A stretch of 64,000 nucleotides of DNA from Camellia lanceoleosa (taxonomy: Eukaryota > Streptophyta > Magnoliopsida > Ericales > Theaceae). The stretch covers positions 82,737,893 to 82,801,892 of the forward strand of contig CM045762.1 in assembly GCA_025200525.1 (NCBI GenBank), given 5' to 3'. The position numbers and the translations under genes are program-made. The notes under the pieces are model-generated. The model was not told where the DNA came from. It ran no database searches and saw only the letters and a list, made by a program, of their open reading frames with translations. Shown one piece after another: positions 1 to 11,129 of the stretch (position 1 is the stretch's first letter; each line of letters opens with the position of its first letter).

Positions 1-739
1 GTAAGTGTTGCCATGATAGCATGCTTGCCATGAGGCTATTCGCTTAAGTGTATAACTACATGAATGCCTGTGGGTGAAGGTTGGATTGCTTGAATTGGAA
101 CAATTCATCAAAATGCGAGTTTTTAAGCCCACTTGAGAGTGGCAAATTATGTTTTCTAAGCCCACTTGAGGGTGGCAAATCCACGACTTAGCCTATTTGC
201 GAGTAGCATTTTCAACCCATTTTCCAAAACAAACAAACATTTTATTCCAACTTGAGCGATCTAGTCTATACTTGTATGTTGTGCGCATCATGTAGTAAGG
301 TTAGCTAATAAACCGGAATAAGAACGCATGTGTTTTCAAAAACAACATATCATGTTAGTAAAGGCCGATCCTTTGATCGGGCGAGCGAGGGTGCTCATTA
401 CATGACCTTCCCCTCTCATACCTAAGTTCCCGAGCCGAGGTAACTTTGGTGATGATGGACACGAGGCCTTAGGCACGAGTCAGGATTTCCTAAATTTCCC
501 CAAAATAAAATATTTAGGTGGCAACTTTGAAATCTGACAAAGCAGTCCATGTTTCGCTCTTTTTGATTAAAATCGATTTTCCAAAACGATTTGCCGAATT
601 TGCACTCTTTGGTGATTTATCAGTCTTACAGTGCACTTTGTGAGATTAGATTCAAAACCGTGACATGAGTCCGAACTGTAGTAGCTATGAACAATGATTC
701 GCGCCCTAGCACGCGGAGCGGAGTTTCGGGCGGTCTACA
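1..739 (+). mobile_element. 3' part of a plus-orientation Tat-family LTR
   Basis: This is the terminal part of a long LTR whose start lies left of the window. It aligns by eye with the end of the solo LTR at 55484-59030 and, inverted, with the LTR parts at 15750 and 29677. Shared landmarks are the GCCGATC...GGGCGAGCGAGGG block near 365-390, the AAATATTTAGGTGGC block near 505, and a CTACA terminus at 735-739. The sequence right after the end is not a primer-binding site, so this is a solo LTR or the 3' LTR of an element to the left. It runs opposite to element A. Confidence 0.8.
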
Positions 740-740
740 G

Positions 741-977
741 TGGTATAAACACCAGACGTACCCGAATGTTTTTAACCAACAAAGGAGTCATGTAAACAAT
801 GGGCATACCTGAGTGTTTCTAACCAACAAAGCAGTGGTGTAAACATCGGGCGTACCCGAGTGTTTCTGACCAACAAAGGAGTGGTGTAGACACCGAGCAT
901 ACCCGAGTGTTTCTAACCAACAAAGGAGTGGTGTAAACACCAGGTGTACCCGAGTGTTTCTAACCAACAAAGGAGTC
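741..977. repeat. 47-bp tandem repeat, about five copies
   Basis: Five head-to-tail units of about 47 bp share the core GAGTGTTTCTAACCAACAAA followed by GGAGTGG and TGTAAACACC. The three middle units are nearly identical; the first is the most diverged. There are no unique spacers. The array lies where the 3' untranslated region of element A is expected, beside a foreign LTR. Confidence 0.9.
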
Positions 978-1696
978 CCAAGGACATGAATGATCTTATC
1001 TGGTATTCCTCTGGATGAACTGTACATACAATATCATCTAGTTGCACCAGCTTTGAATGAATCGTACATACAATATCGTGCCTGCAGAAGAAAGAAACAT
1101 TGACAAGTACAGTACAATAGGAACACATGTTCTATGCAAGACGAATAACCATGACATAACGCTTAGAGAGGCATGCTTCATGCACATCATGTAAGAAATG
1201 GAGCATGTTCTATGCAACAAGAAATGGAGCATGTTCTATGCAAAACACCAAATGCATGTTCAATGCAACAGGTACAGACAATTTCTATGTGAATGTAAGG
1301 GCATGCATAATGCAATACAATGCGACATGCATATTCTATGCAAACATGAGAAGATAGGTAATGCAATGCAATGCAACATACATATTCTGTGCACAATAAC
1401 AATGCATATTCAATGCAACATCAATAGCATGTCCAATGCAAAACACTGAATGAAGAAATGTACGTCTTAACAAGACCGATTCAGTTGCAACCTCCAATTT
1501 ACCTCTCGGTGGAGTTACAATGTGTTTCAAACGGATACACCTCGTTCATACTGGCTGACGATGAGTCACGCATCAAAGACATGATTCAAAACTTCCGCAG
1601 ACACACTTTGAGTTGAAAAGTGGACTTTTCTTGCTCTTTTTCGAGAGCCAACAACACAAAACAGTACAAAAACACATAGGGAGAATACTGAACACC
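978..1696. repeat. 3' untranslated region of element A with degenerate ATGCAA-type repeats
   Basis: No gene is seen. Positions 1120-1445 hold many loosely repeated copies of phrases such as CATGTTCTATGCAA. The same phrase recurs at 60240-60350 in the equivalent part of element C, so the region is an element 3' untranslated region just outside the antisense gene. Confidence 0.65.
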
Positions 1697-1840
1697 TGCC
1701 GGCCACCCTGAAGTCATGTCGGCCACTTGCCATTGTTGTCGGCCACCTAAGTGGCCGGTCAGCCACAAAAACTTGCCAGTCGGCCAGTTGTTGTAGATTC
1801 GGGCCATTTCTGTCTTTTTGCATGGAGATCTTTAAAAACA
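1697..1840 (+). promoter_or_regulatory. Putative promoter of the antisense plant mobile domain gene
   Basis: A cluster of short GGCC-centred words (CCGGCCACC, GTCGGCCAC, GTGGCCGGTC) fills 1697-1806. It is followed by TTTAAAAACA at 1831-1840, which could serve as a TATA element. The equivalent place in element C has ATTAAATACACATCC near 60750. The same type of cluster lies upstream of the TATA boxes in the LTRs. Promoter function is inferred from layout only. Confidence 0.45.
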
Positions 1841-2201
1841 CATCCCCAAGTCACATTTCCTCACACCCACAATGCCGAAATCACTTGCTCTTCATCCCTA
1901 AACACTTTTTCCTCCTAGATCCGTGCTTTACACATGCTCTCTAACGCCCCTCACGAAGTTGATTCGCTAAAACCTTTTAGTTTCCTTTTTTTTGAACTGA
2001 TCAAAATTTATTTTCGGAGCTTTTTTTCACCATTTTCACCACTTGGGGTTTGTTTGCCTCAAGTTTGTCTTCAGTTTGGCACCTTTTCCCGAGCTTTGAC
2101 TTTTTCTCCCATTTTCTCTCTTCGAGAGTTGACTTTTGTTGCCTTTTGGCACTTTCCGTCCATTTTGCTCATCTTCGCCTACTTTTTCATCTTCTTTCCA
2201 G

Positions 2202-5018
2202 ATGGTAGATGATGTTCCACATGATGGGGGTTCTCCAGGGATGGAGGGAGAGCCTGAGTACATACCATCCGGCCTTTCGACCTAGAGAGGTACCGCCCTG
2301 AGGCACATGCACTACCACCCAGCACTGTCCGTCACTTTAGTGGATTCGCATGACACGCACCAGCACATCTCTTGCTACGAGAGCCAGAGTCTCATCTGTC
2401 CCATGATGCCTCCAAGGTACATACTGCATTCTTACGTTTTCTGCGATGCACTTTACATTTCTTGTATAGCTCATACTTTTGCACTATATTTTATCTACTC
2501 ATTCTGAACACATTCACACACAGACTCCCGTTTTACCCGTGGATATGGGTACACAGCAGCAAAGGATTGGTATATGGACCTCCCCGACGGCATCCGCCAG
2601 ATTATTGATGAGGCGGGGTTCGGTTTGTTTTGCATGGGCTGTCGCACCTCATGGTGAGCAGGACCCTCTTAGGTGTATTAGTAGACAGATGGTGGGACAC
2701 TACCCACTCCTTCCATTTCTCTACCACCAGGGACATGACGATGACCCCATATGATTTCGCCATGTTGACGGGCCTTGAGGTGGGAGGCCAGCCGATCCCT
2801 TATGATTCCGATATGGGTGAGTGAGAGGCCGCTTGGACCTATCTGCTGGGAGCACACCCACCTATCTTCCGATCAGGTATGGTTCGATATACCTGGTTCG
2901 CTAACCACTTTAGAGTGATAGACCCAGCGACTGTAGAGGGGACTGAGCAGTACGCCCGAGGTTTCCTGATGTTCCTCTTCAGTACTACCTTCTTTGCCGA
3001 CAGGGCAAACACAATCGAGCTATATCTTTTGAGCGCCTTAGTGGACCTATGTCAAGTTTAGCATTATGATTGGGGCGTCACTAGCCTCGCCACCCTATAC
3101 TGCTACATGAGCTCGACCGCTCACAGAAGCGGGAACAGAGTTGGCAGCTATTTGAGAGCCTGGGAGGTATGCTTTACTTTTCAGCTTTACATGTTCTGCC
3201 ATGCTTTTTGCTTTGCACCTTCTGTACACTGCACATACCGCACACTGCACACTGTACACTGCACATACATAGTCTAATCTCTACATTTGTACTTGTACTT
3301 TCTATACACTGTGCCACACACCTTGCTTTCTGCATTTTCTGTATTCTTGTATTCTTTGCATTCTGCATTTTATGGATTGCACACATACTCTGCTTTCTGC
3401 ATTATTTGTGTTTATCTGTATTCTCACTATCGATGTCTTGCTTTTGACAGCTATGGGTATACACCTATTTCTCAGTGCTTGCCCCAGAGCCAGAGGTTGA
3501 GACGCCTCTTGAGGTACCATATTCGCATCGATGTGACGGTCAGTGCCAGCCAAGGACCCGGGAGACCCTCTCCTATCTTCGTTAGTACTTCGACACATTA
3601 AGGACAGTAGAGGTAATTCAAAACTCATAGTTTTTTCTGCTTTCAGCTTCAATTCATTTTGCATATCTAATGGCAACTCATCAATCTATGCACTCGCTGT
3701 CTACAGGTCACATGGTAGCCTTGGGCGATGATGCCAGAGGGTGCCATATTTCATTTTGCCGGACCTTGGGGCGTTTCCCGATATCAGCTTGTGCTCGAGG
3801 GACCAGTAGGCCGAGCCAGGTTCCTAGGCGAGAGCTTCATAAGCCAAATACTGGGTTTACCATTACAGTCGGCTCCCTTACTGCCTTCGCCTTCTATGCG
3901 AGCCACAGGGAGTCTCTCCCCTCAAGAGATCATTGACTTTATACGGGGCGCAGATGCAGACTTGTTCATCAGGGAGGGGGACTCTACGACTTATCTCCAG
4001 ACATACCTCATGCCTTCTCTGACAGGTGTTCATGCTCACACAGAGAGGGCAGCTGATATCGCTTCGTCAAGCAGGGCCCGAGTAGCAGACTCCCCTTCAA
4101 CGAACAGGGCCCAGGCAGCAGATTCCCCTTTGACGAGCAGGGCCCGGGCACCGAGGGGTGGGGCTAGAGGGATGCCTCCTACCAGGCAGAGTGTTGGATG
4201 GCCAGATGTTCCGACCGAGCTGACAGGTTAGCGGTACACCGGAGTGCCTTATCAGATTTCACTTGAGCCCCCGTTGCCTGATCACCAATATGTTAGGACG
4301 CCTGACTCACCAACGATATACTTTACAGCTTTCATTTCTTCATTTTCACGATACTCATTCATTTATTCATTGATCGTTTCAACTTGCATTTGTAGCCCTC
4401 CATAGGATATGTTGAGGGATTACTCGAGGTGTTGGCCTCATTCGAAGGCATGATCTTGAGGAGAGAGACGATGCTTAGCTCCCACGGCATTCAGGTAATT
4501 TCCAATTTTCTTGCATTTCGGTTATCATATTTTTGCTAATATACTGAAACTGACATCTCAACTGAACATTTCCCCACACTGCATGTATAGATCACATCTG
4601 ACACAATGCATTCACTTACTGTATCTGACTTTTGCATGTACTCACTCTGCCCTCCATACTTACATCTGATACAAATATTATGGCTGATATATTCAAATTG
4701 CCTTTTTAGGTCACACCTCTACAGACAGAACCATTAGAGCCTTCTCCAGTAGCAAGGAGAGAGATTCCAGCACACAGTCGAGGGAGACGTCAGGAGCCTG
4801 TCATGCACGATGACGATGATGAGACTAGTGAGGACGAGGAGCCAGCAAGTCCCCAGTCAAAGTCATCTGAGGGTGAAGGCGACGGCACCGGCTCGAGTTC
4901 TGAGGGTGGTGACGATGCTGAGGAGGGCTCTAAGGATGGGAGCGGAGGCAACTCTGGTTCAGGCTCCGGCTCAGATTTGGACAGTGGTGCCGATGGCGAT
5001 AACTCTGAGTCCGCTTAG
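2202..5018 (+). pseudogene. Plant mobile domain gene carried antisense by element A, six exons, decayed
   Basis: Exons by eye: 2202-2416, 2524-3166, 3451-3612, 3707 to about 4290, 4396-4494 and 4710-5018, each intron with GT...AG-type ends. Exon 2 holds the plant mobile domain core, with residues like ERWWDTT...FHF...EMTMT, GLEVGGQPIPYD and YRSGMVRYTWF. Exon 3 begins LWVYTYFSVLAPEPE. Exon 4 encodes an ADADLFIREG...YLQTYLMP segment followed by short RARVADSP-type repeats. Exon 6 is a strongly acidic Ser/Gly-rich tail ending in TAG. Stops in exons 1 to 4 and phase problems at the first junction make it a pseudogene. Host members of this family act in transcription and transposon silencing, and mobile copies occur in Ty3/gypsy elements. 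It lies antisense to element A gag-pol. The start is chosen by match to the copy at 61117. Confidence 0.75.
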
Positions 5019-5550
5019 CCGAGGAAGAGGACAAAGAGGGCCTCTTGATCCTGAGATGGGTGGCACCAATTTAGACGCTTTTTGCTTTGTTTCTCTTTTT
5101 GTTAGTTGTGTTAGCACATTGTACAGCCTTAGGCAGTTTTATTTTCTTTAAAACATGTACTCTTTGTAAAAAGAAACCATGATTGGAATGAAAACAACTT
5201 TTTGATGAAAACGTGTTGCATTTTATATTCTGAGCATCGCATTGCACCATTTTACACAAAAATAGGATTGATGAAAATTGAATATTTGTACATTGTCTTG
5301 ACAATTGCTTAGTCAGGTAGTGAACCAACCAAACCATAACAAACAACATAAGACAATTCAAAGAACAACTAATGCAACAACTCGATAAGCAAATTGCAAC
5401 AACTCGGTAAACAAATTGAAACAAACTTGAGAATGACTCAACAAAACTACTAAAACAAAACAACAGAATCCATCCGGAGTAGAACAAAACACAGGTTTTC
5501 AGCACTCTTAACATACTGGAAGGCCAAAGGCATCCTGCTGGAAACAAACA
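5019..5550 (+). other. 3' flank of the plant mobile domain gene
   Basis: No coding sequence is recognised. The first 170 bases are T-rich with AAAACATGTACTCTTTGTAAA, plausible for a plant 3' untranslated region and poly(A) area. The rest is AC-rich linker leading to the promoter of the next gene. A long minus-strand open frame at 5071-5565 shows no known domain and looks fortuitous. Confidence 0.4.
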
Positions 5551-5737
5551 GTGGCTGTCGACCACTTAGTGGTGATTGTCGGCCACTAAAGTGGCCGGTC
5601 GGCTACCTTAATTGGTCAGCCTGTCAGTAATGTAAGAAATCTCCATATTGTTGCCACCTGTCTTCCACTCAGTGCCTTATCTTCTACAAAAGTTAGGACT
5701 TCGTAGTTTCTTCATTCCAGCTCTGTTTCTGCTTCAA
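5551..5737 (+). promoter_or_regulatory. Putative promoter of the antisense DUF7745-type gene
   Basis: Positions 5551-5625 hold clustered words such as GTCGACCACTTAGTGG, GTCGGCCACTAAAGTGGCC and GGTCGGCTACC, of the same type as the clusters in the LTR promoters and upstream of the plant mobile domain gene. The start codon follows about 110 bases later at 5738. No clear TATA box is seen, so a promoter role is an inference from position. Confidence 0.35.
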
Positions 5738-6975
5738 ATGGAACCATTCTTCACTGAAAAACTCTTTGATTGGATTGCGAATTTAGATGGCTCGGAAAAG
5801 CTGAATTTTCGGGGTTTTGGGATAAATGCATTATTCTCGCTAAGTCGTACTCCACTATGTTTTCCATTTCTCCATGCCGAGGCTAGATGTTGGAACCCGG
5901 TTACACATGTTTTTAGCTTTGGGGAACAAGAGATATGTCCCACAATCAAAGAATTCTAAGCTGTGATGGAATCTTGGCGTGACGAGGAAATCTTGCCCCA
6001 ATCACGTTTTAGCCATATCCAAGCTTTAGGACGGATATGTGGGCTCACTTTACATGATGCCCGATCTTTGGTTCGCAATGGGGAGTTGGATATTCCCAAC
6101 TTGATTCATCAGTTTTCTGATGCCGACAACCGCGGTGACTGTCTTTGGCAAAGTTTTCGGCAGCATGCCCTTTGCTTGTGTATGTTGGACCATTTTTTGC
6201 TTGCCCCTGGCTTTGGAGGGTCTAGCATTCGCTTGATCGAAGTGACCCAAGGCTTGAAAGAGGGCAAGAGCTGCATCGGCTTGACACTAGCTGAGACTTT
6301 GATGGGTTTGGATGTTTTCCATCACTGGGAGACAACCAAATTTGCAGGAAGTCCACTACTTTTGCAGGTAATGTTTCCCACCCTATCTCACGTGTGCTTC
6401 TCACATCACTCGGCCCTCAGGCTTTGTTTTTCTCTCAAAACCCTTTCTCACTTTTCTCTCCACATATACCTCTCTATTCTTTAATCTCTCTTATTTTTTA
6501 TCCCTCTCTAAGTGTGGCTCATGGATAAGCTGAAAGTAGTGGACTCTTGCCCTGTGTATTCAGCACGCGGCTATTTCTTTCGCCAATAGCTATTTCATTG
6601 CACATTACTTCGCATTGCCCGTAGTTTGATCTGCCTGAGATGAACTACAGCATGTCTCAGCAACTTGGCATTCAGTTGATTGGCTTGACACACTGTATCT
6701 TCTACTTTCCATTCTGATTCAAGCGCCAATTCAAACACGACCAGACTTGCCCAGAAGAGGGGGCAGAGTACCCTGCTTCATTTCCAATCCAAGGCACACA
6801 GCTAGCTCGATATACTACTGCATGGAGAACAAGAGAATTTCTAGCCCCCGCTCCCAATTTCAGTTACGCCCTTTCTGGCGAATACATAGCTTGGCTTGAA
6901 GATGCGGCACAAACCGAGCCTACTTTGGCATCTGAAGCCAACACAAGGTCTGGGAGGGGACGCAGGAACACCTGA
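5738..6975 (+). pseudogene. DUF7745-type plant protein gene carried antisense by element A
   Basis: Exon 1 (5738-6367) encodes a protein like the plant DUF7745 family: GFGINALFSLSRTPLCF, ARCWNPVTHVFSFGEQEICP, FCLCMLDHFL-like and LAETLMGLDVFHHWETTKF segments. An intron of about 144 bp (6368-6512) has donor CAG/GTAATG and an acceptor ending TAAG. Exon 2 starts VWLMDKLKVVDSCP-like and ends ARYTTAWRTREFL...SGEYIAWLEDAA, with a stop at 6973-6975. In-frame stops (for example TAA 5957-5959) and an apparent 1-base loss at the acceptor, compared with the copy at 46470, show decay. The family has no known biochemical role. The gene runs tail-to-tail with the integrase of element A. Confidence 0.7.
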
Positions 6976-7614
6976 CTCAACTATGCCCCAAGTTTATTGC
7001 TTTAATCTGTATTTTCAAGTTTTCGTTTTGAATGTAATAAAAAGCAACTTCGATTTGTATCAAGAGGTAGAGAACTCTGTATTGAAATCAATGAAATTGA
7101 AGGTTGTGGGTACTGAAAATTTTCCTTTTGGTCCAAAAATGGTCTAAGTTGTAAAAACATTAATTTGAACAAAATCAACTTTCATTAAAAATTTTCAAAA
7201 CCATTTTCGATAAGGATCACAACTGGACACACCCGGAATCTATCCTTGAGATGTACAACTCCCAATAATTAGAAAGTTGCCCCTTGTCTGAATAACACTG
7301 CACTGCACTGGAGATAACAACTAAACTCTTGGATGCGGAAAAGATAAAGATGACCAAAACAATCTCGTGGACACAGTTGACTTGGAAGTCTTTATGGTTG
7401 GACTTCAGAATGAAGTTGGCTACATATCCTGAAGATGGGAATGAAGCCTTACGTAGTTCGGTTCGGGTTTACCCGGGTATTAACACTCTCCTTTTGCGCT
7501 CTAACTTTTGCCAATGTTGCCCTTTCTGGGTTTTCAACATTGTAAGCTCAGTTTTTCTTATTTCAATTTTTTGTGCTTTAACTTTTGCCTAGGTTGCCCT
7601 TTCGAGTTTTCGAC
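6976..7614. other. Convergent intergenic region between DUF7745-type gene and integrase
   Basis: No gene is recognised. The right part has a direct duplication of about 40 bp: TCTAACTTTTGCCAATGTTG...TTTTCAAC near 7500 and TTTAACTTTTGCCTAGGTTG...TTTTCGACC near 7572. The same pair exists in element B (47418 and 47592), where the spacer has grown into a long pyrimidine tract. Confidence 0.5.
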
Positions 7615-8690
7615 CTAACGAGCCTCCCAAGGGTAATATTTCTTCAACTTGTCCATGTTGATTGGTTGGGAGAATTCAAGGCCATCTAAGTCCATAAGAA
7701 TGACAGCTCCACCCAAGCAAATAGATTTGATGATGTAAAGACTAATCCATTTGGGTCTGAACTTGCCCCTAGGGTCACGGATGCGAGCTCGATTGTCTTT
7801 GAGCCCCAAATCCCCTTCTTTCAGATTCCTGGACTTAACTTTCTTATTGAAAGCCCTAGCAATCCTTCGCTGATAACCTTGGACGTGGTAGAGTGCTTTT
7901 AGCCTCCTCTCGTCGAACAACATAAGTTCCTCGAACCTGCACTGCTGCCAATCCACTTCCGCTATCTGGCAGCTATAACTCGCAGTGACGGAACTTCAAC
8001 TTCAACTGCCTGAACAGCTTCCATTCCATAAACCAGAGAATATGGAGTTGCCCCAGTAGATGTTGGAATTGATGTCCTATAGCCCCAAAGAGCAAATGGC
8101 AACTTGTCTGGCGAGTCCCTATAGGTTTCCACTATTTTCTGTAAAATGTGCTTGATGTTCTTGTTGGCGGCCTCAATAGCTCCATTGGTTTGCGGCCAAT
8201 ATGTGGATGACTTATGAAAAGCCACGTATTTGTCCAACAAGTCGATCAATTCTTTCTTGAAATGGAAACTATTATCTGAAATGATCTCATTCGGGACCCC
8301 ATAGCGACGGATGATATTATTTTTGATGAACTTGGCTACATGTGACGTTTTCAGCACTGCGTAGGATTGGGCCTTGACCCACTTTGTAAAGTAATCTATT
8401 GCCACCAGGATGTCCTCGCACCCGTTTGACCCCTTCGGAGTAACTGCCCCAATCACATCAATTCCCCAGACTGAAAATGGCCATGGTGAAGTCATGCTGT
8501 ATAGCTTCGACGGTGAGATGTTCATGTGATTTGCATGGATCTAGCATTTGTAGCATCGCCAAACAAAACCGATACAATCTTTCTCTATGGTTGAGCAGTA
8601 GTAACCCTGTCTGAGAATTTTCTGAGCTAGCATTGCCCCATTCATGTGTGATCCGCACTCTCCTTCCTAGATGGCCTTCATTAGGCACTT
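7615..8690 (-). pseudogene. Integrase module of element A
   Basis: Reading leftwards, a zinc-binding region keeps GSHMNG...ILRQGYY...CYKC, but the upstream histidine position is now a stop. The DDE core follows: D in VWGIDVIG, D in EIISDNSFHF and E in TNGAIEAANKNIKH are all present. A conserved tail resembling GKFRPKWISLYIIKSI...GAVILMDLDG ends near 7617. A further stop lies between the core (7962-8525) and the tail (7615-7956). Integrase would insert the cDNA. It is among the best preserved parts of A. It ends tail-to-tail against the plus-strand DUF7745-type gene. Confidence 0.85.
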
Positions 8691-9375
8691 CGATTCTTCT
8701 GCATCAACAAACTGCTTATGCATTCCCAGATAGCCCCGCTTGTACAATTTACCCCCGCAGATGATAAACTGAGCAGCCATTTGCCGTATTGCCCTTTTAT
8801 CTTTGGCATTTGCTCCTGGTGGATTTGCTTCATTTTCTAAGAAGTTCCAGATGTCATGATACCAGGGGTTCTGATCTTGTACTTCATCTATTGTGGCGAT
8901 TAACTCATAAGCCGGCACATATCTCCATTCAGTAATGATTGGATGCATCCAGACTTCCACAGGGATGTCTATCATGGAAAATAGAGTTGATAAAGCGTCA
9001 GCGAACCTGTTGCTCTCTCTTAAGAGATACATGAAGGTTAGCTTCTCAAACCTAGGAATCAAAACATCCAAGGTTTGGTGATAGATTTTCATCCTTTATT
9101 CCTTAACCTTCTAGTCTCCTTTCACTTAAGACACAACCAGGTTTGAGTCCCCAATGATGTCCAACCTTTTTGCCTTTAGTTCTAGGGCGGCTTCTAAGCC
9201 AGCAATACATTCTTCGTATTCTACTTCGTTGTTTGATACCTTGAATTGGAGTTTGAAAGCTAAAGGTATGTGGGAATTATCGAGTGCTATCCGCAACACC
9301 CCTATCCTATAACTATATTAATTAGACGCTCTGTCAAAGTACATGGTCCAAATCTCTTCTTCGACCTATAGAATG
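8691..9375 (-). pseudogene. Second, archaeal-type RNase H of element A
   Basis: The start near 9370 reads WTMYFDRASN, followed by KVSNNEVEYEECIAGLEAAL, DIIGDSNLVVS and, after stops, LLRESNRFADALSTLFSM. These give the expected D, E, D and D metal-binding positions of an RNase H fold. The position after the usual RNase H and before integrase matches the extra RNase H known from the Tat lineage. At least three in-frame stops are present between 9090 and 9330. The linker to the integrase zinc region includes ICGGKLYKRGYLG. Confidence 0.8.
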
Positions 9376-11129
9376 GCCTCATCCGAGAACAGATGCTCTA
9401 CTACTTTGTGTCCCTCCACTGGGTGATCGGCTAGGAACTTCATTACCGCTCTCACTTTCACAGACTTACGAGTCATGCACTTCAAATCAAATTCGGAGAG
9501 AAGAAACAACAAATGGGCTAGCCTACCCGTAATTGATGGTTTCTAGAAGAGATATTTGATGGGATCCAATCTCGAAACCAGAGTTACGGAGTGAGCTAAC
9601 AGGTAGTGCCTCAACTTCCTGGTAGCCCATACCAAGGCCAAACAAGCGTTCTCCAGCGGAGTGTAACGGGTCTCAGATTCCAGCATCTTCTTGCTTAGGT
9701 AATAGATGGCCTTCTCCACTCTATCTTCAGATTCCTGTGCAAGCATGTAGCCCATTGTCGTGTCGGTTACTAACAGATACAAAATCAACGGTTTTCCCGG
9801 CTCTGGCGGTGACAACATGGGTGGGTTCTGTAAATACTGCTTGATCTGCTCAAAAGCAACCTGGCATCAGTCATCCTATTAGAATTTCTTTCCTTTCTTC
9901 AAGAGACCAAATAGTTGTTCACAACTCAAGGTTAATTTTGTAATAAATCGTCATATGAATTGCACTTTGCCCAGAAAGTCGTGCACCTCCTTTTCAGTCC
10001 TCGGTGGTGGCATTTCTAGGATGGCCTTGATTTTGGAAGGATCGACTTCGATGCTCCTTTGTGTAATCAAGAACCCCAGCATTTTCCCTGCTGTAACACC
10101 AAAAGTACATTTCTGAGGATTCAGTCGCAACCGATATTCTCTAATTCATTGGAAAATTTTCTTCAAGGCGGTGTAGTGGCCTTCTCTTTCTTTGGACTTG
10201 AAAATCATGTCTTCCACATACACCTCAACCTCTTTGTGGATCATATCATGCAAGATAGTAGTTGCAACCCGTTGATAAGTAGTCCCAGCATTTTTCAGAC
10301 CGAACAACATCGCCCTGTAGTAGTAGGTTCCCCACGGCGTGGTGAAAGTAGTCTTCTCCCTATCCTCGGGTGCCATCAAGATCTGGTTATATCCAGAAAA
10401 CCTATCCATAAAGGAAAGCAGCGCATGCCCTGTGGTGAAGTCCACCAATTTGTCGATGTGCGGTAGAGGAAAGTCATTCTTCGGACTGGCTTTGTTCAGA
10501 TCCCTGAAATCTACACACACCCGAATTTTGCCATCTTTCTTCAATACTGGAACAATGTTGGCCAACCAAGTAGGATACTCAAACACTAACAAGAACCCTA
10601 CATCTATCTGATTGGTGACCGCTTCCTTGATTTTCAGAGCCCAATCTAGGCGTATTCTCCGAAGCTTTTGCTTAACAGGTTGGGCCTCAGGGTCAAGAGG
10701 GATTCGGTGCTGTACAATCTCAGGATCGATTCCAGGCATATCTTCGTAGGACCACGCGAAAACATCTTTGAAATCTTTGAAATCTTTTAATAAAGCAACT
10801 AATCGCTCGCATTCCTTCAAAGACAACGTGGACCCGATCTGGACCAAATGCGGATCCTTCTCAGTACCAACATTAATTGAAGTGATTTCATCAACCAAGC
10901 TTTTTACAAACCTCTCATCCTCTCGATCAATCAAATGTTTTAAAAGAAGAGAAATTTCTTTCGTGTCGTTTTTATTAAAATTTTGAAAGTCTTGATTAAT
11001 GCAATACAAAAGTGGCACAGAAAAGTACTCAAAAACAACAGTGGTACCATTCTCATTCACAACTCCCAGTTCGTCAAATTCCTCGGTTACAACCGACTCA
11101 AAAGAAAAGGAAAAAGACGACCTAGACAA
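9376..11129 (-). pseudogene. Reverse transcriptase and first RNase H of element A
   Basis: An N-terminal extension (11129 to about 10760) leads to DVFAWSYEDMPGIDPEIV and the polymerase: VLKKDGKIRVCVDFRDLNKA, PLPHIDKLVD, FMDRFSGYNQILMA and TPWGTYYYRAMLFGLKNAG. The catalytic box reads YVEDM in place of the usual Y-V/I-D-D, so one metal-binding aspartate is glutamate. A TGA at the end of the 10146-11129 frame interrupts the thumb region. Then come LNPQKCTFGVTAGKMLGF and an RNase H segment (9543-9818) with LEN...LVWATRKLRHYLLAH. The two enzymes would copy the RNA genome and degrade it. The stops and the altered active site suggest inactivity. Confidence 0.88.

Noticed and set aside
741..977. Regularly spaced direct repeats as a CRISPR array
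   Set aside because: Units are contiguous without unique spacers, and the setting is plant retrotransposon DNA.
4803..5018. Acidic 71-residue frame as an independent small gene
   Set aside because: It is in frame with the final exon of the plant mobile domain gene, after a good splice acceptor at 4709, so it is read as that protein's tail.
5071..5565. 164-residue minus-strand open frame between the two antisense genes
   Set aside because: No recognisable domain, low-complexity hydrophobic content and overlap with the 3' flank of the plant mobile domain gene.
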